In this document: piece after piece, positions 56,136-64,000 of the stretch
Numbering within the stretch: the stretch's first letter is position 1
Layout: each line of letters begins with the position of its first letter
Assembly: GCF_049994905.1 (NCBI RefSeq)
Contig: NZ_CP188258.1
Coordinates: forward strand, 496,001-560,000
From: Diaminobutyricibacter sp049994905
Lineage (GTDB): Bacteria; Actinomycetota; Actinomycetes; Actinomycetales; Microbacteriaceae
Reading direction: 5' to 3'
DNA: 64,000 bases
The notes under the pieces: generated by a model
Seen by the model: the letters and a program-made list of their open reading frames with translations, nothing else
Database searches by the model: none
What the model was told of the DNA's origin: nothing
Translations under genes and position numbers: made by a program

Positions 56136-57596
56136 ATGGAGCTCACGAAACCACCACTCGCAGCCGCGCCGGAAAGCGCACCTCCGAAGCTCGCGCGGAG
56201 CCTCGGTGTCGGTGGGAACGTGCTCATCACGCTCTCATCGATCTCGCCGGCCTCGAGCGTTTTCATCCTCGGTGGGGCCGCTCTCGCATCGTTCGGAACG
56301 GGAGTGTTCTGGGCCTTCGCGATCGCGGGCGTCGTCAGCATACTGATCGCCTTCTGCTACGCCGATCTCGCATCCTCCTACCCGGTCGCGGGCGGCGACT
56401 ATTCACTGGTCAGCCGGGCAATCGGTCCGTCGTTCGGCGTCGCGACCTTCTTCATCAACCTCATCTCGCTCCCGCTGATCCTCGCCGTCTTCGGCGTCGG
56501 GGTCGCCGACTACCTCGGAGTCGCCATCCAGGGGCTGTCGCCGGTCGCGACAGGAATCGTCGTTGTGGCGCTCGCGACGCTGACCGCGTGTTTCAACATC
56601 CGCACGAACGCGTGGCTCACCGGGGTGTTCCTGTTCATCGAATTCGCAGCCCTCGCCCTGCTCACCGTCCTGGGGCTGGTGCACATCGAACGGTCACCGC
56701 TGACCCTCCTCAGCCTGCAGTTCCTCGACCCGTCGACGAACCACCTGGCGCCGCTCACGATCGCGGGACTCGTCATCGCCGTGACGCAGGGCATCTTCGC
56801 GTACAACGGCTACGGCGGCGCGGTGTACTTCTCCGAGGAGACGAAGAACGCGACCCGGGCGATCGCGAAGGCGGTGCTCTGGAGCGCGATCATCACCATC
56901 CTCGCCGAGATCGTTCCGCTCGCCGCGATCATCCTGGGCGCCTCGAGCCTCAACGGCCTGTTCGGCGCCGCACTCCCGGTCGAGGCGTTCCTGACCGAGC
57001 GTTCCGGTTCGGTGATCAGCACGATCGTGCTGCTGGCGATCGCGCTGGCGATCGTGAACGCGATCATCGCGATCGCACTCCAGGCCGGGCGGCTCCTCTA
57101 CACGGCGGCGCGGGACAACGCGCTCCCGGCAGTGATCGCACGGCCGCTCAGCCGGGTCACTCCGCGCTCGCACGTGCCGGTAACGGCGACCGTGGTGATG
57201 GGCGCCATCGGGGTGCTCGCCTGCCTCATTCCCATCGATGTGCTGCTCACGGCGACCGGCTCGACCCTCGCCTTCACCTACCTCTTCATTGCGGTCGCCG
57301 CGCTGACGAACCGTCGCAAGCCCAAGCCTGCCGGCGCGTACACGATGCCCCTGTGGCCGCTGCCGCCTGCGCTCGCCGTGGTCGCTCTGGGCGCTATCTT
57401 CGTCATCTCGTTCTCCGACCCCGCACAGTGGACGAGCCTCGCCATCTCTGTCGGGCTCGTCCTCGCAGGCTTCGTCTACTATTCGTTCTACCTGCGTCCG
57501 CGCAAAGCCACCCACCTGCTGCTGGCGGATGCCTCAACCGACGACGACGACGACGACGACCCGGCACGCGCCGAGACGACGGGAGCGAACCGGTGA
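56136..57596 (+). CDS. APC-family amino acid/amine permease
   Basis: A 486-residue membrane protein with about 12 helices. The first helix carries ITLSSISPASSVFILGGAAL and helix 2-3 YADLASSYPVAGGDYSLVSR, the APC signature region. It ends in an acidic tail with seven consecutive Asp. First gene of an operon: its stop overlaps the amidohydrolase start (GTGA). Substrate probably an amino acid or biogenic amine, by family. Confidence 0.9.
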   Translation: MELTKPPLAAAPESAPPKLARSLGVGGNVLITLSSISPASSVFILGGAALASFGTGVFWAFAIAGVVSILIAFCYADLASSYPVAGGDYSLVSRAIGPSFGVATFFINLISLPLILAVFGVGVADYLGVAIQGLSPVATGIVVVALATLTACFNIRTNAWLTGVFLFIEFAALALLTVLGLVHIERSPLTLLSLQFLDPSTNHLAPLTIAGLVIAVTQGIFAYNGYGGAVYFSEETKNATRAIAKAVLWSAIITILAEIVPLAAIILGASSLNGLFGAALPVEAFLTERSGSVISTIVLLAIALAIVNAIIAIALQAGRLLYTAARDNALPAVIARPLSRVTPRSHVPVTATVVMGAIGVLACLIPIDVLLTATGSTLAFTYLFIAVAALTNRRKPKPAGAYTMPLWPLPPALAVVALGAIFVISFSDPAQWTSLAISVGLVLAGFVYYSFYLRPRKATHLLLADASTDDDDDDDPARAETTGANR

Positions 57597-59263
57597 CCGA
57601 CCTGCTGCTCACCGACGCCCACGTCCGCACCTTCGATGACGCACTCCCTGTCGCCGGGGCGATCGGCATCACCGGCGGCCGCATCAGCTACGTCGGGTCG
57701 GCTGACGACGCCCCGGATGCCCGGCAAACAGTTCGCCTCGACGGCGCGCTGGTGACCCCCGGAATCATCGACAGCCACAACCACCTGCTCCTGGGTTTCG
57801 ACGCAGACGCGGTCAGCCTGGAAGGCGCCGATACCCTGAGCGAGGTGCGACGCCGCATCGCCGAACTCGCCGGCCGCCGTCCCGATCTCGGCTGGGTGTG
57901 CGCCGAGAACGCCGTCTATTCGATCGTCCCCGGCCGCCGGCCGCACGCCCGCGACCTGGCCGGACTCGCCGACCGACCCATCTTCGTCACCACCTACGAT
58001 CAGCATTCGGTCTGGCTGAACGACATCGCGTTGCGTGTACTCGGCATCGCGGGCGGCGGCGACATCGCGTGGGGCCGACCCGAACGCGACGAGTGGGGGG
58101 AGCCCACCGGCTGGATCACCGACTTCTACACCAGTGCCATGACGACGGCCGGGCTCGCGGGCCTGCAACGGGACATCCCGCTGTACTCGCCGGAGCGGCG
58201 TTACCGCAAGCTGCTTGCCAGCCTCGAACTCGCCACCGCATCGGGCATCACGATGGTCGTCGAGCCGCAGGTGCCGCTCGCCGAGATCGATCTGCTCTTC
58301 CGCGCGCGAGCGGAGGGCCGGCTCAGTTCGCGGGTCATCGCTGCGCTCTTCCACCCGATGGATGCCGACGCGGCGTTCCGGCGCGACCTGCGGGAGGCCG
58401 TCGACTCCGCCCCCGTCGACGACCGGCTCCGGTTCGGACCGGTCAAGCTGTACGCAGACGACGTGATCGAACCCCACACGGCCTGGATGCTCGACGATTA
58501 CGCCAACCGCCCGGGTCATCGCGGTCATCCGAGCGCCCCGATCGGGGAGCTCACGCGCATCGTGACGGAGCTCGACCGGCTCGGGTTCCAGACGCATACG
58601 CACGCCACCGGCGACGGCGGCATCCGTCTGGCCCTCGACGCCATCGAGCACGCAACGCGGGCGAACCGAACAGTCGACCGACGGCACGGCATCGTTCACG
58701 TCGAGTGCCTGCATCCCGACGATCTGCCCAGGTTCGCGGCACTCGGCGTGACCGCGGCGATGCAGCCGCGGCACTGCTCGCCCGACCTCGTCGCGGGCAC
58801 CTGGATGGAGAACGTCGGCGAGGAGCGCTGGGATCGGGCGTGGCGGTTCCGCTCGCTCGTCGAGTCCGGTGCGCACGTGGCGCTGTCGAGCGACTGGCAG
58901 GTGGGTGAGATGGATCCGCTGGTCGGCTTCTACTCCGCGCTCACCCGAGCAGGGCTCGACGGCCGCGACGGCTGGACACCGGGCGAGCGGCTCGGCCTCG
59001 AGGCGGCCATCCGCGGTTACACCCGTGAGGGCGCGTGGGCCTGGCACGCCGAAGACGAACTGGGCGTGCTGCGTGTCGGGGCGCGCGCGGATGTCGCGGC
59101 CTGGTCGGATGACCTCTACCGTTTCGAGGACGACCCGGCCGGCCTGCTCGAGCAGCGCGCCCAGCTCACGATCGTCGGCGGCGAGATCGTGCATGACGCG
59201 CGAACCGCCGCATCGCAGCCGGTGTCATACGGGGAACGTACGCACTGCTCGGCGGTGCATTGA
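57593..59263 (+). CDS. Amidohydrolase family 3 (YtcJ-like)
   Basis: A 556-residue metal-dependent hydrolase. DGALVTPGIIDSHNHLLLGF has the H-x-H metal motif; HTHATGDGGIRLALDAIEHA supplies a further His, GIVHVECLHPDDLPRFAALG another, and LSSDWQVGEMDPLVGFYSAL the Asp that activates water. RVGARADVAAW is the usual C-terminal return to the composite beta-sandwich. Members cleave amides, formamides or cyclic ureas. It probably hydrolyses the compound imported by the upstream permease; the compound is unknown. Convergent with the aldehyde dehydrogenase. Confidence 0.9.
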   Translation: MTDLLLTDAHVRTFDDALPVAGAIGITGGRISYVGSADDAPDARQTVRLDGALVTPGIIDSHNHLLLGFDADAVSLEGADTLSEVRRRIAELAGRRPDLGWVCAENAVYSIVPGRRPHARDLAGLADRPIFVTTYDQHSVWLNDIALRVLGIAGGGDIAWGRPERDEWGEPTGWITDFYTSAMTTAGLAGLQRDIPLYSPERRYRKLLASLELATASGITMVVEPQVPLAEIDLLFRARAEGRLSSRVIAALFHPMDADAAFRRDLREAVDSAPVDDRLRFGPVKLYADDVIEPHTAWMLDDYANRPGHRGHPSAPIGELTRIVTELDRLGFQTHTHATGDGGIRLALDAIEHATRANRTVDRRHGIVHVECLHPDDLPRFAALGVTAAMQPRHCSPDLVAGTWMENVGEERWDRAWRFRSLVESGAHVALSSDWQVGEMDPLVGFYSALTRAGLDGRDGWTPGERLGLEAAIRGYTREGAWAWHAEDELGVLRVGARADVAAWSDDLYRFEDDPAGLLEQRAQLTIVGGEIVHDARTAASQPVSYGERTHCSAVH

Positions 59264-59275
59264 CCGGGCAGGCAC

Positions 59276-60805
59276 TCAGCCGTGCTGGAACCAGGTCGTC
59301 TTGAGCCCGACATAGTTATCGAGGGCGTGGATGGAGAGGTCGCGCCCGAACCCGGACTGGCGGAAGCCGCCGAACGGCGTGCTGAGGCCGAGCGCATCCA
59401 CAGTGTTCACCGAGACGGTTCCGGCGACGAGCCGGCCGGCGACCCGGTGCGCGCGGGCGAGGTTGCCGGTCCAGAGGGAGGCGGCCAGGCCGTAGTCGGT
59501 GGCGTTCGCGAGCCGGATGGCCTCGTCTTCGTCGTCGAAGACGGTGACGGTCGCGAGCGGGCCGAACACCTCGGTGGACTCGAGGGGATGCGTGGGGGCG
59601 AGGCCCACGATGATGGTCGGCTCGACGAATGCGCCGCGACCGTCGACGTGCACCCGGTTGCCCCCGAAACGAACGGTGCCGTCCCGGGCGCCCTGTTCGA
59701 CGGCGGTCATGACCCTGTTCGCGGCGGCTTCGCTGACCAGGGCGCCGCTGCCGCTCGCCGGGTTCAGCGGATCCCCGGGGGCGTAGGCGCGCGCTGCTTC
59801 GATGAAGATCTCGAGGAACTCGTCGGCGACCGCACGCTGCACCAGGATGCGCGAGTTGGCCGAGCACACCTCGCCCTGGTTGTAGAACGCACCGAACGCC
59901 GCCTTCGTCGCGGCCAGTGGGAGGTCGTCGGCGTCGGCGAAGATCAGGTTGGAGCTCTTGCCGCCGGCCTCCAGGCTCAGGCGCTTCATATTGGATGCGC
60001 CCGAGTAGGTGAGCAGGCGCTTCGCGACAGCGGTCGATCCGGTGAAGGTCAGGGCGTCGATGCCGGGGTGGAGCCCGAGCGCTTCGCCGACCGTCGAGCC
60101 CGGACCGGGGACGACGTTGAGCACGCCGGCGGGAAGGCCGGCCTGCAGGGCGAGTTCGCCCAGTCGCAGCGCAGAAAGCGACGATTCCGCGGCCGGCTTG
60201 AGCACGACGCTGTTGCCGACCGCGAGCGCCGGCGCGAGCTTCCAGGCGGCGATCTCGAGCGGAAAGTTCCACGGCACGATCGCGGCGACGACACCCAGGG
60301 GCTCGCGCGACACCAGGGCGGTGCTCCCGGCGGGAGTCGCGGGAACTTCGCCGGTGACCTTGTCGATGGCCTCCGCGTACCAGCGGAACGTCGCTGACGC
60401 CCCCGGCACATCGACGCTGGCACTCTCGGCGACCGGCTTGCCCATCTCCAGGCTGTCGAGGAGGGCGAGCTCCGCGCTGTTCTCGTCGATGAGGTCCGCG
60501 AGCCTCAGCAGGATTCCGCGCCGGTCCGTCGCCGGCGCGCGGCTCCATCCGCCAGCCTCGAACGCGCGTCGCGCGCTGCGGACCGCGCGGTCGACGTCCG
60601 CCGATCCGCAGAGGCTGACGTCGGTGATCCGCTCACCTGTTGCAGGGTTGACACTCGCGAAGCTCGACGGGCCGCTCGCGATGCCGACCGTCTCGGCGTC
60701 CGTCCGCTCGCCGTCGATGACGGCGCGGCCATCCGGTGCGAGCGCTGCGGCGGCCTCCGTCCATTCTTCGTGGGTGGCGGGAAGGACCGTCAGGGTTGTG
60801 TTCAC
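59276..60805 (-). CDS. Aldehyde dehydrogenase (PuuC/betaine-aldehyde type)
   Basis: A 509-residue NAD(P)-dependent dehydrogenase. Seen are IVPWNFPLEIAAWKLAPALA (cofactor), ALTFTGSTAVAKRLL, LEAGGKSSNLIFADADDL with the general-base Glu, and FYNQGEVCSANSRILVQ with the catalytic Cys. PFGGFRQSGFGRDLSIHAL is the C-terminal signature. In context it would oxidise the aldehyde released by the copper amine oxidase 2 kb away. Last gene of a minus-strand operon; its GTG at 60805 overlaps the previous stop by 4 nt. Confidence 0.93.
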   Translation of the reverse strand: MNTTLTVLPATHEEWTEAAAALAPDGRAVIDGERTDAETVGIASGPSSFASVNPATGERITDVSLCGSADVDRAVRSARRAFEAGGWSRAPATDRRGILLRLADLIDENSAELALLDSLEMGKPVAESASVDVPGASATFRWYAEAIDKVTGEVPATPAGSTALVSREPLGVVAAIVPWNFPLEIAAWKLAPALAVGNSVVLKPAAESSLSALRLGELALQAGLPAGVLNVVPGPGSTVGEALGLHPGIDALTFTGSTAVAKRLLTYSGASNMKRLSLEAGGKSSNLIFADADDLPLAATKAAFGAFYNQGEVCSANSRILVQRAVADEFLEIFIEAARAYAPGDPLNPASGSGALVSEAAANRVMTAVEQGARDGTVRFGGNRVHVDGRGAFVEPTIIVGLAPTHPLESTEVFGPLATVTVFDDEDEAIRLANATDYGLAASLWTGNLARAHRVAGRLVAGTVSVNTVDALGLSTPFGGFRQSGFGRDLSIHALDNYVGLKTTWFQHG

Positions 60806-61218
60806 TGTGGTTCGGGGACCTCTCGGTTCGTGCGGACGGTCTCAGTGCGCGCATCCGCCTGGTGCCGGCGGCGAAGCCAGCAGGCAAGCTGCAGGGTCAC
60901 GGCGAGCTCGAGGAGCAGCGGCGCGATGGTGAACACCGTGACCGCGGGCGCGCCGGCGAGGGATGCCGTGCTGCCGTGCTCGTGGGTGGAGAGCGATGCG
61001 GTGTGGGCGAGGATCATGACGACGCTCATGAAGAGCATCGCCGTCGCCGCGTGTTCGGTGGGGCGCCGCCAGAGCGTGACAGCGCAGGGCAGGCAGAGCC
61101 CGGTCAGCACGATCATGGTGACGATCATGAGCGGATGCGCCGGGTCGATGCCGGCGAGCGCGAGGTGGCAGGCGGCGGCCGCGGCGGCGACCGCCGCAGC
61201 AGCCTTCAGCGATCGCAT
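60802..61218 (-). CDS. Small integral membrane protein
   Basis: A 138-residue protein with about four hydrophobic helices (MIVTMIVLTGLCLPCAVTLW; FTIAPLLLELAVTLQLACWL) and a polar C-terminal tail. Contains HTASLSTHEHGS between helices 3 and 4. No family recognised. It lies between the permease and aldehyde dehydrogenase genes, 7 nt after the former and overlapping the latter, so it is part of the amine operon. Confidence 0.7.
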   Translation of the reverse strand: MRSLKAAAAVAAAAAACHLALAGIDPAHPLMIVTMIVLTGLCLPCAVTLWRRPTEHAATAMLFMSVVMILAHTASLSTHEHGSTASLAGAPAVTVFTIAPLLLELAVTLQLACWLRRRHQADARTETVRTNREVPEPQ

Positions 61219-61225
61219 GCCGTAC

Positions 61226-62812
61226 TCACCGTTCGGACGGAACCAGTTCGGGATCCGTTCCCAGCTCGCCTGCCATCACGTCGACCGTCTCGTCGACGAG
61301 GTGGGCACGGATCGACGCGCCGCGCCAATAGCCGACGAGCCCGAGCGCGAGGAGCACGATCAGGGTCCCGAGGGTGAACGCTTCGAACGTGGCCTGGCTG
61401 ACGCCCCACGTCCCCTCGAAGTCGTACTTCAGGCCGAACAGGGGCTCGAGGGTGCCCGGGAAGATGGCGACCCACGATCCGAGGAGGATCCAGAAGAAGC
61501 ACAGGATGCCGAGGGCGCGGAATCCGCCGATGCCGACCGGCACGCGGAACGGTCGCGGCATGTCCGGGTAGCGCGTGCGAAGGCGCACGGCTGCAGGCAC
61601 GACGAACAGGTAGCTGAGCAGGTAGGTCGAGATCGAGATGCTGAGGACGACCCCGAAGATGGCACCGCTGGTGCCGCTGAGCTGCATTGCGGCGACCATG
61701 AAGACCGTGGCGACGACACCGGAGAGGAAGTTCACGCGCACCGGCGTTCCCAGCCCTTTGTGGAAGCGGCCGAAGAATCCTCCGAAGAAGGCGCCGTCGG
61801 CGGCCGCCATCGCCTGCATCCGGTCGCTGATGATCATCCAGGCCGACCCCTGCGACATGAGGATGAAGCAGAAGAGAAGCGCTGAGATGGTGAGCATGAC
61901 GCCGGCCGCGGACCCGAAGACCGAGTAGACGGTGGACACGGCCTCGAAAAGACCGCTGATGCCTGTGATCTTGTCGGCGGGCACCACGAGGAGGATCGCG
62001 AAGATCGGGAGGATGTAGCAGGCCGCGGCGAGGCCCGCCGACCGTGCAACGGAGATCGGCACGTCGCGCCCGGGGTTCTTCATCTCGCCGGCCGCGGAGT
62101 TGCTCGACTCGAAGCCGAGGAACGAGAAGAGCAGCAGGGGCGTCGCGCCGAGCAGGCCGGCGACGGTGGGCGTGAAGCTGCTGAGCGTCAGGTGGGTGAA
62201 GCCGTGGACGAAGCCGTAGACGATCGTGACGCCGAGGAAGAAGGCGAGGAAGACGATCTTCGCGATCGCACCGGCGGTGGGAATCCATTTGCCGCGTTTC
62301 AGGCTGATGATGGCCGCGGTGACGGTCAGCCAGATGAACACGAATTTGAAGAGGTAATCGACGGGAGAGCCGCTCTTCAGGGGCATCACGTAGGTGTTCC
62401 AGGTCTCCGTCGCGACGAACGACATCGCGCCGCCGACCCACACCGGCTGCGTGACCCAGGTCAGGAGGGAGGCAATGGCACCGGTGGCACGGCCGAATGC
62501 GCGTCGCACCCACACGTAGATTCCGCCTTCTTCCGTGAAGGCGCCGCCGGTCTCGGCAAAGATCAGCCCGTACGGAATCAGGAAGAAGATGCTGAGGATG
62601 ACCGTCCAGGTGAACGTCTCGGCGCCGAAGCCCGAGACCTGGCCGAGAGTCTCGATCGACACGACCGCGGCGATCAGCAGGAAGAAGATATCGAATCGGC
62701 CCAGCGTGCGCTCAGCTTGTGCGTCTGCTGTTCGGCCAACCGGGTCTGCATGCCGTCGCTCATGGGGGCTCTTTCTTTCGGCTTCGTTGCGTGTGATTGC
62801 CCAGAGTTCCAT
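61226..62812 (-). CDS. APC-family amino acid/amine permease 2
   Basis: A membrane protein of about 490-528 residues with 12 helices. FDIFFLLIAAVVSIETLGQV and PYGLIFAETGGAFTEEGGIY VWVRRAFG are APC signatures; PFRVPVGIGGFRALGILCFF is typical of the glutamate/GABA-type branch. The N-terminus is doubtful. The ATG at 62812 lacks a ribosome-binding site and gives an odd 35-residue lead. An ATG at 62763 in another frame (MSDGMQTRLAEQQTHK) reads like a normal start and would join with a one-base shift near 62715. First gene of an operon with the membrane protein and aldehyde dehydrogenase; divergent from the amine oxidase. Confidence 0.85.
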   Translation of the reverse strand: MELWAITRNEAERKSPHERRHADPVGRTADAQAERTLGRFDIFFLLIAAVVSIETLGQVSGFGAETFTWTVILSIFFLIPYGLIFAETGGAFTEEGGIYVWVRRAFGRATGAIASLLTWVTQPVWVGGAMSFVATETWNTYVMPLKSGSPVDYLFKFVFIWLTVTAAIISLKRGKWIPTAGAIAKIVFLAFFLGVTIVYGFVHGFTHLTLSSFTPTVAGLLGATPLLLFSFLGFESSNSAAGEMKNPGRDVPISVARSAGLAAACYILPIFAILLVVPADKITGISGLFEAVSTVYSVFGSAAGVMLTISALLFCFILMSQGSAWMIISDRMQAMAAADGAFFGGFFGRFHKGLGTPVRVNFLSGVVATVFMVAAMQLSGTSGAIFGVVLSISISTYLLSYLFVVPAAVRLRTRYPDMPRPFRVPVGIGGFRALGILCFFWILLGSWVAIFPGTLEPLFGLKYDFEGTWGVSQATFEAFTLGTLIVLLALGLVGYWRGASIRAHLVDETVDVMAGELGTDPELVPSER

Positions 62813-62917
62813 GGGAGCCGCGCTCTGTACACCATCGAGTAACGGTGGATATCACCACGGAAATCGATGGACTTGCTTTTTCGTGACAGAGCGATCTACC
62901 ATCGCCCAACGATCTTA

Positions 62918-62935
62918 ATGAAACACGCGTTTCAT
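62918..62935. promoter_or_regulatory. Operator between permease 2 and amine oxidase
   Basis: ATGAAAC-ACGC-GTTTCAT, a perfect 7-bp inverted repeat with a 4-nt spacer, 23 bp before the amine oxidase GTG. It differs from the operator at 56084, so a different (TetR-like) regulator outside the window may act here. Confidence 0.6.
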
Positions 62936-62958
62936 CAAAACCGCAAAGGAGCCGTCTC

Positions 62959-64000
62959 GTGAAACAGTTCGTCGAAAGCCCGGCCATCCCGGAAGCCGGG
63001 GCCGTCGGGCGCGTCGAGGCGACGCATCCGGTGCGCCATCCGCTCTCGGCGCTCACCGCCGAAGAAATCGAGACGGCACGGGTGATACTCCGCCGGGCGG
63101 GGCTCGCGGGCGACGATGTCCGCTTCGCGTACCTCGGACTCGACGAGCCGGCGAAGGCCGCGCTCTACGGAGCGTCAGCGAGCAGCGAAACCGGCGCCGT
63201 CCCCGTCGAGCGGCGCGTTCGGGCCTTCCTGCTCGACATCCGCACGGGCACGAGCGTCGACGCCGTCGTCAACCTCACTACGGCGGCTGTCGAACGTCAC
63301 CGCATCATCGACACCGTCGGCGAAGGCCAGCTGCCCGTACTGCTCGAAGAGTTCGACTCGATCGAGTCGATCCTCGCCGCCGACCCCGGGTGGTGCAAAG
63401 CGCTCAGCCGGCGGGGCCTTGCGCCGGACGACGTCAAGGTCGCACCGCTTTCCGCCGGCGTCTTCGACTACCCCGACGAAGAAGGCAAGCGGCTTCTTCG
63501 GGGTCTGGCGTTCCAGAAACTGCACGAAGGCGATCACCCGTGGGCGCATCCCGTCGACAACCTCGTCGCCTTCGTCGACGTGATCGCCCGGCGCGTCGAC
63601 CGCATCATCGACCACGGACCCGTCGATGTGCCCCAGGAGACCGGCAACTACACCGACCCGGCCGTGCACGGCGAACTGCGCGACACCCTCCGCCCGATCG
63701 AGATCACCCAGCCCGAAGGCCCCAGCTTCACGCTCGACGACAACCTCCTGACCTGGCAGAACTGGGACCTCCGCGTCGGATTCGACGCCCGGGAAGGGCT
63801 CGTGCTCCACTCCCTCGGGTTCTTCGACCGCGACCGCGGCGTGCGGCGGCCCATCCTGCACCGCGCTTCGATCGCCGAGATGGTCGTGCCGTACGGCGAC
63901 CCGTCGCCGTTCCGTTCGTGGCAGAACTACTTCGACACCGGCGAGTACCTCGTCGGCCGCGACGCCAACTCGCTCGAGCTGGGATGCGACTGCCTCGGCG
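62959..64000 (+). CDS. Copper-containing primary-amine oxidase, N-terminal part (cut by window edge)
   Basis: A TPQ/copper amine oxidase oxidising primary amines to aldehydes with release of ammonia and H2O2. The 347 residues present show the N-terminal family start VRHPLSALTAEEIETARVIL and the core LLTWQNWDLRVGFDAREGLV, then LHSLGFFDRDRGVRRPILHR. They end at YFDTGEYLVGRDANSLELGC, which holds the catalytic-base Asp region. The TPQ-forming tyrosine and copper histidines lie beyond the right edge. The GTG at 62959 has AAAGGAG 8 nt upstream. Divergent from the permease/aldehyde dehydrogenase operon, consistent with amine catabolism. Confidence 0.95.
   Translation, partial: MKQFVESPAIPEAGAVGRVEATHPVRHPLSALTAEEIETARVILRRAGLAGDDVRFAYLGLDEPAKAALYGASASSETGAVPVERRVRAFLLDIRTGTSVDAVVNLTTAAVERHRIIDTVGEGQLPVLLEEFDSIESILAADPGWCKALSRRGLAPDDVKVAPLSAGVFDYPDEEGKRLLRGLAFQKLHEGDHPWAHPVDNLVAFVDVIARRVDRIIDHGPVDVPQETGNYTDPAVHGELRDTLRPIEITQPEGPSFTLDDNLLTWQNWDLRVGFDAREGLVLHSLGFFDRDRGVRRPILHRASIAEMVVPYGDPSPFRSWQNYFDTGEYLVGRDANSLELGCDCLG

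Noticed and set aside
1..64000. tRNA, rRNA, CRISPR arrays, insertion sequences, integrases, replication origin
   Set aside because: I looked for typical signatures (T-loop GGTTCGA with paired arms, regular direct repeats, DDE or tyrosine recombinase motifs, DnaA boxes) and found nothing convincing.

Overview
The window is high-GC DNA with tightly packed, often 1-4 nt overlapping genes, GTG starts and very frequent GGATGC/GCATCC words. The gene families (F420-type flavin/deazaflavin oxidoreductases, PadR, PucR, an EF-G-binding FBP protein, ExeM-type nuclease, MsiK-less sugar ABC transporters) point to an actinobacterium, most likely of the Microbacteriaceae. That placement is inference from style and gene content; no rRNA or tRNA gene is visible.

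Layout. 0-5.3 kb: dnaK (cut by the left edge) behind an hsp20 gene, a PucR-type regulator, and a divergent LysR/MFS exporter pair. 5.4-12.6 kb: a co-directional fatty/organic acid oxidation cluster: acyl-CoA dehydrogenase, etfB, etfA, a four-histidine membrane cytochrome b, a second long acyl-CoA dehydrogenase, and an alpha/beta-hydrolase fused to a LuxR DNA-binding domain. 12.6-14.4 kb: a frameshifted methyltransferase and a PadR regulator whose palindromic operator carries back-to-back promoters. 14.4-16.9 kb: an arylsulfatase and its formylglycine-generating enzyme. 17-19.1 kb: two redox enzymes.

19.1-30.1 kb looks accessory. It has small membrane proteins (one carrying an orphan tRNA-synthetase anticodon-binding domain), broken genes, an Abi_2-like remnant, a leaderless membrane-protein/XRE pair, and a DUF433/PIN toxin-antitoxin pair whose toxin has an in-frame amber codon. 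It also holds a dodecin, hydrolases and several unrecognised genes.

30.4-42.3 kb is a saccharide-use locus: a secreted glycoside hydrolase with CBM13 and LamG-like parts, two paralogous LacI regulators, an ABC importer without its ATPase, a cytoplasmic GH63/trehalase-like enzyme, and a GH127 beta-L-arabinofuranosidase with its zinc/cysteine site. Five copies of a CGAACCGGTTCG-type operator tie the locus together. The likely substrate is an L-arabinofuranose-containing plant glycan.

42.4-55.4 kb: mixed genes including a 915-residue protein with six beta-propeller-like repeats, a hemerythrin-like protein, an FBP protein, a TetR/epimerase pair (the epimerase frameshifted) and a 1576-residue secreted nuclease/5'-nucleotidase. 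55.4-64 kb: an amine/amino-acid catabolism region with TetR, two APC permeases, an amidohydrolase, an aldehyde dehydrogenase, a small membrane protein and a copper amine oxidase cut by the right edge.

Four places read as a single lost base and two more as premature in-frame stops. Real pseudogenes and sequence error cannot be told apart from the sequence alone, and this affects how those genes should be used.
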